64,000 nucleotides of DNA from JAWPMT01 sp965229785 (GCA_965229785.1 CBDDJS010000001.1:744001-808000); one strand, 5' to 3'. Counted from the first letter of the stretch, positions 32,360-44,400 are shown. Made by a program: numbers and translations. Notes: generated by a model from the letters alone, not told the origin.

Positions 32360-33347
32360 GTCGATCATTTGCATCTTCCCTGGAAATATTGTTTCTAAAT
32401 TCTCCCGGTGTTATTCCTAATTCCTTTTTGAACGCCACATAGAAGGACGAAGGAGTATTGAAGCCCACTTCATACGCCAATGTTTCAATTTTCATGGTTT
32501 TGCCATCTTCGTGCACAAGCCGCGCTTTAATATCCGATATTCTTAAGTGATTGATCAGTTCAGGAAAGGATTTGCCATAATGACGGTTCAGCGTTTTTGA
32601 GATCTTGTAAACAGGTTCATTGATTTCCTTTGAAAGTTCGTTAAGAGTCAATGCTTGTTTCTTATAGATTTTTTGACCTTCCAAAACATCGATAAGCTTG
32701 TTGAGCAATGGTTCGGGTTGCAAATCCTCATGGGCTTCCTTCATCATGAAAAACCGTAGTTTCCCCAGGAATGAATAGAAGTTTTGGATTAAAAAAATCA
32801 CAAAAACGATCGCATATGGGATTTTAAAGATCAGATAATTTTCGGTCGTGGTTAAGAACATGGTGATGGGAAACAATCCAACCAGAATCATCATAAAACC
32901 ACTGGTTCGGATTAGCCAGTTTTTTAATTGCTGAAATGTGCTTTTTCGGGATTTCTGTAGAATGTAAAGTAAAACAATAACCAGGTGCAGGCTATTCAGA
33001 TGATAATGCAATGGTACCAGAAAGAACAACGTAAGGCCAATCCCAAACTGAGCGAGATTTAACTTGATCGTTTGCAGCCTTTTTGTTTTATCCGGATTAG
33101 GATTCAGCAAATCCGCCGATAATAAAAGGCTAAATGCGTAGCATGGATAAAACAGAAAAGGCTCAAGAATCAGAACGCCAAAGTAATGATGGGCATTGAG
33201 TATTATAAAATGAAAGAGGAGTATTGTGAGAAAGGTATAATGCGCCCAGAACAAAGGCGATCGTTGTACTTTTAACGTCAGATAGAGCAGTTGTAGTAAG
33301 ATGAGAAAGGTCAGGATTAGCTCCAGACCATTTTTCAGCGATACCAT
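32343..33347 (-). CDS. AraC family regulator with N-terminal 7TM-like sensor
   Basis: From ATG 33347 it has 334 residues; a TTG 14 codons upstream is also open. The N-terminal 210 residues hold about seven hydrophobic helices (LELILTFLILLQLL, LFWAHYTFLTILLF, FLVPLHYHLNSLHLVIVLLY and others). The C-terminal part is the AraC double HTH (LTLNELSKEINEPVYKISKTLNRHYGKSF, KIETLAYEVGFNTPSSFYVAFKKELGITP). These membrane-bound regulators are common in Bacteroidota and sense an unknown ligand. A paralogue is divergent from it at 33601. Confidence 0.88.
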   Translation of the reverse strand: MVSLKNGLELILTFLILLQLLYLTLKVQRSPLFWAHYTFLTILLFHFIILNAHHYFGVLILEPFLFYPCYAFSLLLSADLLNPNPDKTKRLQTIKLNLAQFGIGLTLFFLVPLHYHLNSLHLVIVLLYILQKSRKSTFQQLKNWLIRTSGFMMILVGLFPITMFLTTTENYLIFKIPYAIVFVIFLIQNFYSFLGKLRFFMMKEAHEDLQPEPLLNKLIDVLEGQKIYKKQALTLNELSKEINEPVYKISKTLNRHYGKSFPELINHLRISDIKARLVHEDGKTMKIETLAYEVGFNTPSSFYVAFKKELGITPGEFRNNISREDANDRLTWGR

Positions 33348-33459
33348 GGATTGTATCAGTCCAAAAGCGGATTGGAAGGGCTCAGTCAATTTTTTACGTC
33401 CTTTTATTTCGAGTCAGGAACAGAACAGATGAGGAAGGTATTACCTTTATTGACGATGC

Positions 33460-33516
33460 TAGCGTTTGTATAGGTGGTAGGTAGTAATTCCAAAATACGA
33501 CCTGCTACTAACGCTA
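33460..33516. promoter_or_regulatory. Long imperfect inverted repeat between two AraC genes
   Basis: TAGCGTTTGTATAGGTGGTA (33460-33479) mirrors the sequence ending AACGCTA at 33516 (33496-33516): TAGCGTT is perfect and GTA, AGGT and GTA match after single mismatches and one insertion. It is centred between the divergent AraC-7TM genes and is a good candidate for a shared operator. Confidence 0.5.
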
Positions 33517-33600
33517 TTTCTAACCATCTGAATTTTTGTAAACATTTATAACAATTGACTTTTAAGATCGAGGTAGCGATTTTATTTGACAAAATAAGTC

Positions 33601-34719
33601 ATGGAGATAACCAGTTTTTGGCCATTGTTCTTTTTTGCTGTTTTCTTTCAAGGACTCTTTCTATCGGTCATGTTGGTGATACAGCAAAAAGAGAATAAAG
33701 GGAATTTTTACCTGGCTATTCTTATTTTGCTTTTTTCAATTTCAATCGCAGATACTGTTATTTATTGGACGGAGTATTATAAGCGAAATCCGCATTTGTT
33801 AGGTGTAAGCCTTGGTTTTGTTTACTTATATGGGCCACTGTTCTATCTCTACCTGAAGAGAATCACCAGACAACTGAATAATACATTTAGAAAAAGTTGG
33901 AAGCATTTCATTCCGTATTTGCTGGTCTTGTGTTGGGATGCGCCATATTACCTGAGCAATGCCATAGAGAAGCATACGCTCATAAAAGAATGGAATGATA
34001 ATTTATTCAATGCAGTGGTAATTCCACTGCTGGGTACAATCTCATTGGTAGTTTACGGTGGATATGCATATCGTCATATAAAAGAACTTGAAAGAAAACA
34101 TGAGATAGGGATACTACGATCTAATCATTGGCTTGGACTGATCTTCAATTCTTACGCCGTTTTTGTAGGGTTCAATGTATTCCACCTGTTCAACCTGATT
34201 TTTGGAAGATCAATTGAGGTATCTGATGTTTTTATCATGCTGGGCTATGCCGCATTTATCTATCCTATCGGTTACCTGGGTTTGAAAATGAGCAAGTTGC
34301 TTAACGGTATCAAAGTAGATACGACTAAATACCAATCTGCTTTACTACCCGCAGATTTTTCAAAAGAGCTCTTCGATAAGCTTAACCAACATGTGTTGAA
34401 AAACGAAGTTTATAAGAACAGTGCGATCAAGTTGTCTGATCTTGCGAGTGATTTATCCATTTCGCCCCACCAACTTTCTCAGATTATCAATCAGAACTCG
34501 GGACAAAACTTTTCAGAATATGTTAATTCTTATCGCATAGAGGAGGCCATTAAATTGATATCTAAGATTGATAGGGTAAACCTACTATCCTACGAAGTTG
34601 GATTTAATAACCGAACCACCTTCAACAAGGTATTTAAAAGAAAAACAGGGCTTACTCCGACTGAATACAAAAAGAATCTGCATCGAAGTTCCAGCAATAG
34701 TAAGGAAGAACTCAGTTGA
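33601..34719 (+). CDS. AraC family regulator with N-terminal 7TM-like sensor
   Basis: 372 residues. About seven hydrophobic helices fill residues 1-235 (FWPLFFFAVFFQGLFLSVMLV, AILILLFSISIADTVIYW, LGFVYLYGPLFYLYL, VVIPLLGTISLVVYGGY and others). The C terminus has the AraC HTH pair (IKLSDLASDLSISPHQLSQIINQNSGQNF and NLLSYEVGFNNRTTFNKVFKRKTGLTP). It is a paralogue of the divergent gene on the other strand, with a longer sensor. The start is the ATG directly before the first helix. Confidence 0.9.
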   Translation: MEITSFWPLFFFAVFFQGLFLSVMLVIQQKENKGNFYLAILILLFSISIADTVIYWTEYYKRNPHLLGVSLGFVYLYGPLFYLYLKRITRQLNNTFRKSWKHFIPYLLVLCWDAPYYLSNAIEKHTLIKEWNDNLFNAVVIPLLGTISLVVYGGYAYRHIKELERKHEIGILRSNHWLGLIFNSYAVFVGFNVFHLFNLIFGRSIEVSDVFIMLGYAAFIYPIGYLGLKMSKLLNGIKVDTTKYQSALLPADFSKELFDKLNQHVLKNEVYKNSAIKLSDLASDLSISPHQLSQIINQNSGQNFSEYVNSYRIEEAIKLISKIDRVNLLSYEVGFNNRTTFNKVFKRKTGLTPTEYKKNLHRSSSNSKEELS

Positions 34720-34823
34720 ATCACTTTGGAGAAGCATCCTAAGTACAAAGGCGACAGTTGTCGAAGGGGATGATCAAAAGCCTTCTCAATTCCAGATTAA
34801 AAAGGCTTATTGCGATCCACGAT

Positions 34824-35945
34824 CTACTTGTCTAACAATGCCCTGAGATTTTCGTCCATTTTTTGATCCTTTCCGCTATTGACATAAAGTATCTGTCCGT
34901 TCTCGTCAATCAAGACTACAAAAGGAAGTGTTGCGATCTTAAAACTTTTGGTAACGGTTGCGTCATTATCAAAGAGAATTTCGTAAGTATTGAGACCTTT
35001 TTCTTCGAGATATGATTTGATGTCTTTCTTAGGGTTTTCCCATACATTCACTCCGTACACGACAATATTTTCGTCTTTGTAATCTGCTTTAATTTTATTG
35101 ATTACGGGCATGATCTGCCAGCAAGGACTACACCAACTAGCCCAGAAATCGAGAAGCACTTTCTTGCCTTTCAATTGACGACTGGTCACATTTATTTCAC
35201 TTGAATTGCCCAACGTCCACTCAGGGGCCGGATTACCAGGAGTGATCAACCTGGAATCCTCATCAACGATCTTAAAATTATTTTCACTGATCGTGAAAGC
35301 CGCTTGATCAATCGGTTCATTGTGCCGTGTGTTGTTCATTAAAAACTCGAAACCCCCTTCAGTTTCCGGTTTTTCATTTGAAGTTTTTTGTCCATAGATC
35401 TGGTGGTCGGCCTTACCGATGTACCAGGTGTTTTTATCGTCCCATTGGTTGGTCAAACTGATCATATGGCAGGTGATTCCATTGACCATTTTTGATCCAT
35501 CATAAGCCAATGTGCTATTTTGATAATTCATGGCCATAGGATCGGGCATGAGAAATTCTCTGAAAACCGCATACCAACCATAGGACATCAGGTAGCCTGA
35601 TCCATTGGAGGCCATCCCTTTTTTCAAAACCTTGTTGGTTTTATCTAAAAGCTGGATGTCGTTTCCATTAGTATATATGTATTCATCTAGCGTAACCCTT
35701 CCTTTGTTGTCTATGGTTTTTAAGGAAATCCCTAATTGCATTCCCCTTTTTTTATCAATATAAACCTTGCCTTTAAAGCGGCCATTGTTCTTTCCCCATC
35801 CCTCATAGGTATAATCGTACTGGAGGGACACATTTTGATTCAATTGCGTGTTGGTCTTCTTTAGAATTTCAAGCGCCTGGTTGTCTTGAGCTCGAATAAG
35901 AAAAGGGATTACGCTTAATATTAGCATTAGAGTAACTTGTCTCAT
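34824..35945 (-). CDS. TlpA-like thioredoxin with N-terminal outer-membrane-lipoprotein-sorting-like (DUF2092) domain
   Basis: 373 residues with a signal peptide (MRQVTLMLILSVIPFLIRAQ). Residues about 25-225 form a LolA/DUF2092-like half-barrel (FKGKVYIDKKRGMQLGIS, NGITCHMISLTNQWDDKNTWYIGK). Residues about 235-373 are a TlpA/ResA thioredoxin with the redox pair Cys272 and Cys275 (WASWCSPCW) and cis-Pro in LPFVVLID. It would reduce or rearrange disulfides of exported proteins, or ones bound to the lipid-carrier-like domain. It is a single transcript, divergent neither upstream nor downstream. Confidence 0.88.
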   Translation of the reverse strand: MRQVTLMLILSVIPFLIRAQDNQALEILKKTNTQLNQNVSLQYDYTYEGWGKNNGRFKGKVYIDKKRGMQLGISLKTIDNKGRVTLDEYIYTNGNDIQLLDKTNKVLKKGMASNGSGYLMSYGWYAVFREFLMPDPMAMNYQNSTLAYDGSKMVNGITCHMISLTNQWDDKNTWYIGKADHQIYGQKTSNEKPETEGGFEFLMNNTRHNEPIDQAAFTISENNFKIVDEDSRLITPGNPAPEWTLGNSSEINVTSRQLKGKKVLLDFWASWCSPCWQIMPVINKIKADYKDENIVVYGVNVWENPKKDIKSYLEEKGLNTYEILFDNDATVTKSFKIATLPFVVLIDENGQILYVNSGKDQKMDENLRALLDK

Positions 35946-36219
35946 TATATGTTTTTGACCAATATTAAGCGCATTGTTAGGGCGTAGCGTAAGCTTTTAT
36001 AAATGTTGACTACTTTAAAGAAGTCTTTGAAACACAGGTGTTCTGGCAAACACTAATATTTACGCCGATCCTGAATTTTTAGCACCAAAAAGTGGCGAAA
36101 TACAGAGTTTTCTGGTCAAGCAATATTTCTGTGGAGATCGGAATCATATCATTACTCCGCAGGTTTTTGGTTGATCCGGTATCCTCTTGTCTGGGCTTGA
36201 GAGCTATTCTGCGATTCAC

Positions 36220-37584
36220 TCACTTCCCAATACAAAACTTACTAAAGATGTTGTCCAATAAATCGTCTGTCGTGATCTCTCCGGTGATTTCTCCAAGGTG
36301 GTGCAACGCCTGTCGTATGTCCATGGCCAGGAAATCATTTGTGATCTGGTTGTCTATACCCGTGATTACCCGTTCTAAGGCTTCGTGAGTGCTTTTCAAT
36401 ACGCTAACATGCCTCGAATTGGTGACAAACGTAGCTTCGGCATTCAGACCTTCCAGGTCCACGACTTTCATCAATTGATGCTTCAACCCATCGAGATCTG
36501 TTTTATCCTTAGCGGAAATGAGAATTCCGTTTTCGGCCAATATCTGATCTTTGATTTCAGGAATGGCAACATCGGCCTTATTGCCGATCAACAAATAGGG
36601 GACACTTTCAGATTTTAATGTGGCAATTTCCTCTTCTGTGGCTTTAGTGTCTGAGCGTTCCAGATCAATCAGGTACAGAATGACGGACGCCTTTTGCATT
36701 TGTTCTTTCGTTCGACTTACGCCTATGGCTTCTATTTCGTCATCCGTATCGCGTAAGCCGGCCGTATCGATGAACCGAAAACTTATCCCATCAATGTTCA
36801 TGACGTCTTCGATCACATCTCTCGTCGTTCCGGCTATGTTTGAAACGATCGCACGTTCTTCATTTAGGAGTGCGTTAAGTAAAGTAGATTTGCCGGCATT
36901 TGGTTTGCCAGCGATTACTATCGGAATTCCGTTCTTTAAGGCATTGCCCAATTCAAAACTTTTGATCAATCCCTGAATCGGTATCATTAACTGATTGACC
37001 AGGGCTTTCAGTTCGTCACGACTCGCAAATTCCACGTCTTCTTCAGAAAAGTCAAGCTCTAGTTCTATCATAGAGGCAAAGTGGATGAGCTTCTCTCGAA
37101 AAGCTCTGATCTCGCTGGAAAAACCTCCTCTCATTTGCCGGATGGCATTACCATGTGCGGCTTTGTTTTCTGCGGCAATAAGGTCTGCCACAGCTTCAGC
37201 CTGAGCCAGATCGAATCTCCCGTGAACAAATGCTCTTTGTGTGAATTCTCCGGGGTTCGCCATTCTGGCGCCTTTTAAGATCGTTAGTTGCAGTAATTGT
37301 TCAATGATATAGGGGGAGGCATGGCAGCTGAATTCTACGACATCTTCTTTCGTATAGGATCGGGGACCTTTAAATAAGGAGGCGACCACCTCATCAAGTA
37401 CCTCATCACCCCTTTTGATCGATCCAAAATGCAAAGTATGCGAAGGGGCTTTCGTCAGGTCTATGCCATCGAAAAGTGCGTTGGCGATAGAGATGGCCTC
37501 TTTTCCGGACAATCGGATCACAGCGATGGCCCCAACACCATTGGGTGTTGACAGTGCCACGATGGTGTCATTTAAGTTAGTCAT
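36220..37584 (-). CDS. mnmE: tRNA uridine-5-carboxymethylaminomethyl(34) synthesis GTPase MnmE
   Basis: 454 residues, the usual length. The N-terminal folate-binding domain (TIVALSTPNGVGAIAVIRLSG), the helical region, an inserted G domain with GKPNAGKSTLLN, the DTAGLRDT segment and NKAD, and the C-terminal FCIGK motif are all visible. MnmE with MnmG modifies U34 of several tRNAs in the cytosol. The start ATG overlaps the upstream gene by eight bases, so the two are co-transcribed. Confidence 0.97.
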   Translation of the reverse strand: MTNLNDTIVALSTPNGVGAIAVIRLSGKEAISIANALFDGIDLTKAPSHTLHFGSIKRGDEVLDEVVASLFKGPRSYTKEDVVEFSCHASPYIIEQLLQLTILKGARMANPGEFTQRAFVHGRFDLAQAEAVADLIAAENKAAHGNAIRQMRGGFSSEIRAFREKLIHFASMIELELDFSEEDVEFASRDELKALVNQLMIPIQGLIKSFELGNALKNGIPIVIAGKPNAGKSTLLNALLNEERAIVSNIAGTTRDVIEDVMNIDGISFRFIDTAGLRDTDDEIEAIGVSRTKEQMQKASVILYLIDLERSDTKATEEEIATLKSESVPYLLIGNKADVAIPEIKDQILAENGILISAKDKTDLDGLKHQLMKVVDLEGLNAEATFVTNSRHVSVLKSTHEALERVITGIDNQITNDFLAMDIRQALHHLGEITGEITTDDLLDNIFSKFCIGK

Positions 37585-38233
37585 TGATTTCTTCTAGATA
37601 GACGTATAACTGGTCCCGAAGACTTTTACCACGCTCCAAAACCTCCTCATATTGTTCTACTTTCCATTGGATGATTCGCTGATACAAGAGCAGTGAATTC
37701 TTTGTTTTGATCAGATCCACTTCGTCTAATTTCGGATTAGTCAGATCAGTAGTTTCAATCATCATAGGCATGAATTGCTCATTGTAGAAACGGACCTGAT
37801 GTTCCCCGCGTAATTGCGCTTCAGTCACCAGGGCATCGTAGAACGAAGAGATTTGCATTTGAAGCTCATAATCTTCAATTAAATTCAGTTTCCCTGAAGA
37901 GGTCAGGGAATTAAAAGTGACTTTTCGGGGAGCGTAATTTTGAAAACCTATGCCATTTTGAAGCAAATAAGGGAGGCTGTCCAGTTGATTGGTTTGTATG
38001 TAGGAAATGGCCCTTCCGATGTTTTTCGCTTGTTTTTGGTTATATGAAATTTGAAAATCTTCATAAATCCCAATATCCAGATCCAATTCAGAGATCAATG
38101 AAGCCACGATCTTTCTTGACTCTTCTTCGTTTTTGTTGTTTTCCGACCAATTGCTCACATAAAAGGCAAGCGAGACCCCAAGAATAACAGAGACAAAATT
38201 GATTAAATGATCGATCCAGTTGATGTTCTTCAC
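37577..38233 (-). CDS. Membrane protein, DUF6090-like
   Basis: 218 residues starting at a GTG at 38233 (no ATG in front of the helix). One TM helix near the N terminus (LINFVSVILGVSLAFYVSNW) is followed by a long helical, Gln- and Glu-rich periplasmic domain with a LTSSGKLNLIEDYELQMQISSFY segment. This is the pattern of the DUF6090 family of Bacteroidota. Function is unknown. It overlaps mnmE by eight bases; the link is probably transcriptional, not functional. It is divergent from the giant protease gene. Confidence 0.65.
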   Translation of the reverse strand: MKNINWIDHLINFVSVILGVSLAFYVSNWSENNKNEEESRKIVASLISELDLDIGIYEDFQISYNQKQAKNIGRAISYIQTNQLDSLPYLLQNGIGFQNYAPRKVTFNSLTSSGKLNLIEDYELQMQISSFYDALVTEAQLRGEHQVRFYNEQFMPMMIETTDLTNPKLDEVDLIKTKNSLLLYQRIIQWKVEQYEEVLERGKSLRDQLYVYLEEIND

Positions 38234-38384
38234 AGCGTCTGAGGTTGAGGTTCAAAACTAGGAGAAATGCCTTGTAAGTATACCAAAATTTAGCGTTTGG
38301 TGTAAGTGCCAGGCAATAGAGGTCGATAATTTTGCATATTCTGCAAATCGGGTCAAAATGAAGTGTTTTTTCAAGGCAGTTTAT

Positions 38385-38392
38385 TACATTTG
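38385..38392 (+). promoter_or_regulatory. Promoter -7 element of the giant protease gene
   Basis: TACATTTG matches the TAnnTTTG element exactly, 54 bases before the chosen ATG. No clear TTTG -33 element is seen at the right distance. Confidence 0.5.
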
Positions 38393-38445
38393 TTAACAAT
38401 GATTATGGTTTGTGGTCATTGAACAAAACATACTTAAATAACCAT

Positions 38446-41400
38446 ATGAACAAAGCCTCTACTACGTTGCTGATAAAACAAGTTGGTGCACTTTTTATTT
38501 TTCTGATTTTTATATCTATCCGAGGACTTGCTCAGTCTGAAGAATCTACCCTTTATATCAAAGTGAAGTTTGATGAACACTTTGCGAGTCGGGTCGAAAA
38601 TGCGACCATGCAAACCAGTTCTCTTGGTTACTTGCAAACGGGTATTTTCGAAATTGATTCCCTTTCGGAAGTTTTTCATCTCAAGAAGATGGAGCGTGTT
38701 TTTCCGTACAATGCCACATTCGACGCAAGACATAGAAAGTATGGTCTTCATCAGTGGTATCGGTTAGCCACGGATGAGATGGAATTCCAGGCCATGTCCT
38801 GCGCCTCGGTTTTTGAAAAATGTGGTTTCGTGTTAGAAGCAGAGGTTCCATTAAAGAAATCGTTCAATGATGGATATGAACGTAAGGCACAGGCGCAATA
38901 TGTAGAAATTCAAAATACACAAACTTCAGCGGCTACCGACCCGAGATTCGATGATCAGTGGCATTATGAGAATACCGGTCAAAGTGGAGGAACATCCGGA
39001 GCAGATATTAGCCTTTTAGATGCCTGGACAGTTCAAAGTGGTAGTGATGAGGTCGTTGTTGCTATCATCGATGGGGGCGTAGATACCCGACATGAGGATT
39101 TGGCGGAAGCCATGTGGACCAATGACGCAGAGTTAAATGGAATTACCGGGGTAGATGATGATGGTAATGGCTACGTCGATGATATTTACGGATACTCTTT
39201 CGCTGATAAACGTGGAACGGTTTCGGCAGATCGTCATGGGACGCACGTTGCAGGAACGGTCGGTGCCATTTCAAAGAATGGAATTGGAGTAGCAGGTGTA
39301 GCAGGTGGAGACGGGACAAATGAAGGCGTGAAGCTGATGTCTTGCGAAGTTTTTGGCCTCTCCCGAAATGATGGTTTTGATGAAGCATTTATCTATGCAG
39401 CCGATAATGGCGCGGTAATTTCCCAGAACAGCTGGGGATACACCAGTCCAGGAGTATATGAGCAATCCGTTTTGGATGCCATCGATTACTTTATCGATAA
39501 TGCAGGTTTTGATGCGAATGGTAATCCAATTGGGCCTATGCAAGGAGGCATAGTAATTTTTGCAGCGGGGAACTCCAATAGCTCTGCGCAGTACTATCCC
39601 GGATATTATGGACCAGTAGTCGCTGTGGCTTCTACAGACGATCGCGATGTTCGGTCTGGCTTTTCCAATTATGGCAGTTGGGTGGACATAGCCGCTCCAG
39701 GTTCAGACGTGTTAAGCACTTTTCCCGGAAATGCATACGGAACACTTTCCGGTACTTCCATGGCTTGCCCACATGTCTCTGGGGTGGTTGCTTTGATGGT
39801 GGCAGAATTTGGTAAGATTGGCTACAGCCCAAGAGAGGCCCGGGAAAAACTGTTACAATCCACTGATAATATTGATGCAACCAATCCCGGGTACATTGGC
39901 CGGTTGGGAACAGGACGAACCAATGCCTATTTAGCCGTACAGTCTGATACGGGTATCCCTCCTTCAAAAATTACGGATTTTAGCAGCACCGCTGTTACGG
40001 AAACTTCGGCTACTCTGACATGGACAGCAACAGGAAGAAATGGAGATGATGGAAAAGCCCACGCTTATGAGGTACGTTATTCCACGGATACCATCTTAGC
40101 GTCTACATTCGATGCGGCCGAACTATACTTCCAGTCGATCGTTCCAAAAGCTTCAGGCGAAACAGAATCGTTCGTGGTAGAAGGCCTGTTGCCTGAAACA
40201 AAATACTTTTTTGCCTTAAAGGCACGCAACTACTTCGGCAATACTTCAGAGATATCTAATGTAGCCACATTTACTACGGCAGATGCACCCATCTTGAGTG
40301 TTCAACCTGATTCATTGGTCATCAGCCTGGATGAAGGAGATAGCATCATCGTAAACATCGTAATCAATAACCGTGGCAAGGAAATTTTGAATTTCACTTT
40401 TCCCGATTTTCCCTCCGGTACTTCTACCCAAAGTTTCGTTACAGAAGTCTCTCCAAATTCAGGTAGTATCGGACCTGGTGCATCGCAAAATGTTAGCTTG
40501 AAGTTTGAGGCTGGTACTTCTACTCCGAGTAATTACTTTGATCAAATCAGGATATCCAGCAATGATCTGGTCAACCCTGATTTTAATATCCAGGCCTTGA
40601 TGCATATCAATGGTTTGCCCGAAATCACCTTTTCCGCTGACACATTGGATTTTGGGTCTTTATTCAATTTTGATGCTGATTCAGCTCAGTTGGTTTTGAG
40701 CAATACCGGAAATGATACGCTTAATATTTCTCAGGTCGATATCACAGGTGATTTCGCTTTCAGTCCGGGCTTCCGGGGAGCTCCCTATTTTCTGCTACCT
40801 GGGGAAGCATCCAACTATCAGGTATTGTTCAATCCAACGACCATTGGAGCCAAAACCGGACAGATAAAGATAAGTTCCAACGATCAGGATCATCCGGATT
40901 CAACTATCGTGATACAAGGTCAGTCCATTGAAGGACCAATACTGGCCATATCTCCTGATAGTATTGGGCAGGCCCTGATAATTCCGGATTCTGTGGTCAG
41001 GAATTTACAGGTTCAAAATTCTGGGGGTAGCGATTTGATTTTCTCCGTTAATATCGCAAGCCCTGACCGGAGCTACCAGCTCAGTGGAAGACATATGTCT
41101 GGATTCACATTGGATGGTGTGAAAACGGATGCTCAATCCATTTCACCTGTCACGTTTGATCTGATTAGTCTTGATGGGGCCCGAATCACCTTTATTGAAC
41201 AGGGTTATATGGGAGACTTCATTAACGACCTGAGAGATCGGGGGGCAGAAGTAAACGTACTGTTCGGTTTCAATGAGCAAGTATTGAGCAGGACCGATAT
41301 TTTGGTGCTGGACGATGCCTTGACCGCATTTACTACCGCCGAAATTGAGTTGATCCATCAATGGATAGAAGAAGGAGGCAACGCACTATTACTGGGAGAC

Positions 41401-44400
41401 AACTCCAGCACAGAGTCAAATGAAAATCTAATACTAGAGGGTAGTGGCATTGAATTGGATGCCCTCGGCAATTACTTTTCCGAAACTTTCACAGACATAA
41501 AAGAGGATCCGATTACAAAAGATGTAAATAGCCTGTATGCAGGAGCTTATGGCGGACAATTTATCCTTACTGGCGGAGCCAGACCTTTGGTGAATACTGG
41601 TGATGGAAATGTGTTTTCTGCAGCAGGTAATTTGGGGCTTGGATATATCGTGGCAGTGGGCGATGAAGGAATATTCAGTGGTGAGTATCCTCGAGTCAGT
41701 AACCGACTTTTTGGAAACCAGATCATCGATTATCTATACAATCAAAATGTGGGTTCCTGGCTCGAATTGAATGTGCAGGAAGATACCCTTGCAGCGGGTG
41801 CGTCGCTGAATGTAGAGGTTTCAATGAACTCCAAAAGACTCATTGCCGGAACTTATGAATCGGTATTGAATTTTCGAAGTAACGACCCCTTGAACAAAAC
41901 AGATCAGATACCGGTAGTTTTTGAATTAACTGGAATTCCGGAATTAGTTGCAAGTGACACCATTCTTGATTTTGGAAAGATATTTATCGACCAATCAGAC
42001 TCGTTAACATTAACTGTTTCTAATGAAGGTACTGATGAATTAAATGTTTCGAATGTACTGGCTGATGTATCTTATTTTTCAGTGGACAGTACCACATTCT
42101 CTTTGGATCCGGGAGAGAGTATTGGGCTTAAAGTCTATTACGAGCCTACCGATGTAGCACACAAGGCAGGGGTTTTGACCTTTTCCAGCAATGATGCTAC
42201 GGGAACTTTTAATTTAGAGGTGAAGGGTGATCCTTATGAGCCTCCGGTATTAGGCAGTCTTTCAGATACCGTTTCCGTAACCCTCAATTACGGTGATTCA
42301 ACTACTCAAGCGCTGAATATTGTAAATCAGGCTGTAAATGGTGCTGCAGATCTTGAGTTTGATTTGGGCATTCAAATTAATACGGCATCAGTAACTAACA
42401 CCGGAATTTATAATGATGCCATCGCCAGCTTAAATCTGGCTGAGTCGAAATATGCAGAGAAGCGATTGATCGTGAAATTTCAACCGGGACTTTCCAATCA
42501 AAACCAGGTCGCATTGAGGGAGGAATTAGGAGCTGAAGTTCTTAAAACATATAGCCGAACGGGTATCGAATTGTGGTCAGTAGAAGACATGACTGTGGAA
42601 GAAGCTGTGGGAGCTTACGGTGATGACCCACGGCTCTTATATATAGAACCAGACTTCATAGTTGAAACCATTGGAGAACCCAATGATTCTAGATTTGATG
42701 ACCTGTGGGGGATGCACAATACGGGCCAAACCGGAGGAAAAGATGATGCAGACATAGATGCATTAGAAGCCTGGGATATTACAACTGGCAAAGACAATAT
42801 CGTCGTGGGGATCATTGATACCGGGATCGATTATGACCATGAGGATCTTCGCGATAACATGTGGAAGAATCCTGGCGAGATCCCGGATAATGGCATCGAT
42901 GACGATGGGAACGGATATATCGATGATGTCTATGGTTGGGATTTTGCCAATGATGATAACGATCCGTTTGACGGTCATTCTCATGGGACACACGTCGCAG
43001 GAACAGTAGGAGCCAGTGGAAATAATGGAATTGGAGTGGCCGGTGTTTCCTGGAATACGCAATTGATGGCCCTGAAATTCTTAAGTGATTTTGGTTCTGG
43101 AAACACTTCTGACGCAATCGAGGCAGTTGAGTATGCAGTGAATAATGGTGCGCATCTTACAAATAACAGTTGGGGCGGAGGGTCTTTCAGTCAGGCGCTC
43201 AAGGATGCCATCACAGAAGCGCATCAGGCTAATCAATTGTTTGTAGCGGCTGCGGGTAACAGTAGAAGTAACAATGATACCCGACCCATGTATCCGGCAA
43301 GTTACGATGTGGATAACATCATCTCAGTTGCGGCAACAGATCACAATGACGAACTGGCAAGTTTTTCAAGTTATGGTTTGCAGACTGTAGACCTTGGCGC
43401 TCCGGGTGTTTCAGTGTTGAGTAGTGTGCCGAATAATGGCTATTCTTCTTTCAACGGTACCTCCATGGCATCCCCTCATGTTGCGGGGGCCATCGCTTTG
43501 ACCTGGTCACAAGCTCCGTTTCTTTCGGGGATGCAAATGAAAGCCATTGTCATGGAACAGGTGGATCCCATCGCCGATCTGGCAAACATAACCGTGACCG
43601 GAGGTCGCCTGAATGTGTTGAACATGGTTCAAAACACGATTGGATGGATCGCTACGGATATCAGGTCTGGTGTGATCAACCCTGGTGCTTCAGAGCAGGT
43701 TACAATATCATTCAATGCCAGTGGTACTTATGGGGGTACCTATCTGGCTGACCTGGTAGTCAATACCAATGACCCTGCGAATAACGAATCAAAGGTTATT
43801 CTCAAAATGACGGTAAATGGAATCCCTGAGATTGAAGTGAGTACTGATTCAATTGGTTTTGGAGAACAGTTTATCAATACAAAAGCCACGCAATCGGTGG
43901 CAATCATCAATGATGGAACTGATTTACTGGAAGTAAGTTCGATCACTTTTGATAATCCTGATTTCACTTCGGATTCTACAAGTGTCTCGGTGAATCCAGG
44001 AGAACGGCAAGTCATTCAAATTACCTACGAACCGACAGTGGATGAAGAGGATGAAGCTCGGATGACCCTGGTGAGTAATGACACGGCAAGATCGTCTTTG
44101 TTGGTTAAGCTTACGGGTACAGGGATTCTTCCTCCGGTGATAGAAGTTAGCCCCGATAGCGTAGGGGTGGCGCTGCTCTCTGGTGATAGTACGACCCAGG
44201 TCCTCTCGATAGAAAATACAGGTAGTAGTGACTTGATCTTTGATTTAGATATTGCTAAAGTATCGCGGAGTAGAGCTCAATTTCTACTACCGGCGGGGAC
44301 CATTGATCCGGTAAGCCTCGATGGTGAGATGCCAGCCAAAGCAAATTTTGCCGCAACGCCATTAGAGCTAGCTGATTTAACTGGAGTGAGAATCTCTTTT

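Noticed and set aside
34777..34808. Possible terminator AAGCCTT/AAGGCTT between convergent genes
   Set aside because: Seven pairs with a 17-base loop and no T run on either side; too weak to list.
42763..43117. Minus-strand His/Arg-rich frames inside the giant gene
   Set aside because: They mirror the Asp/Asn-Gly-rich segment around the second protease's catalytic Asp and His (GAT/GAC codons read backward) and have no gene-like features.
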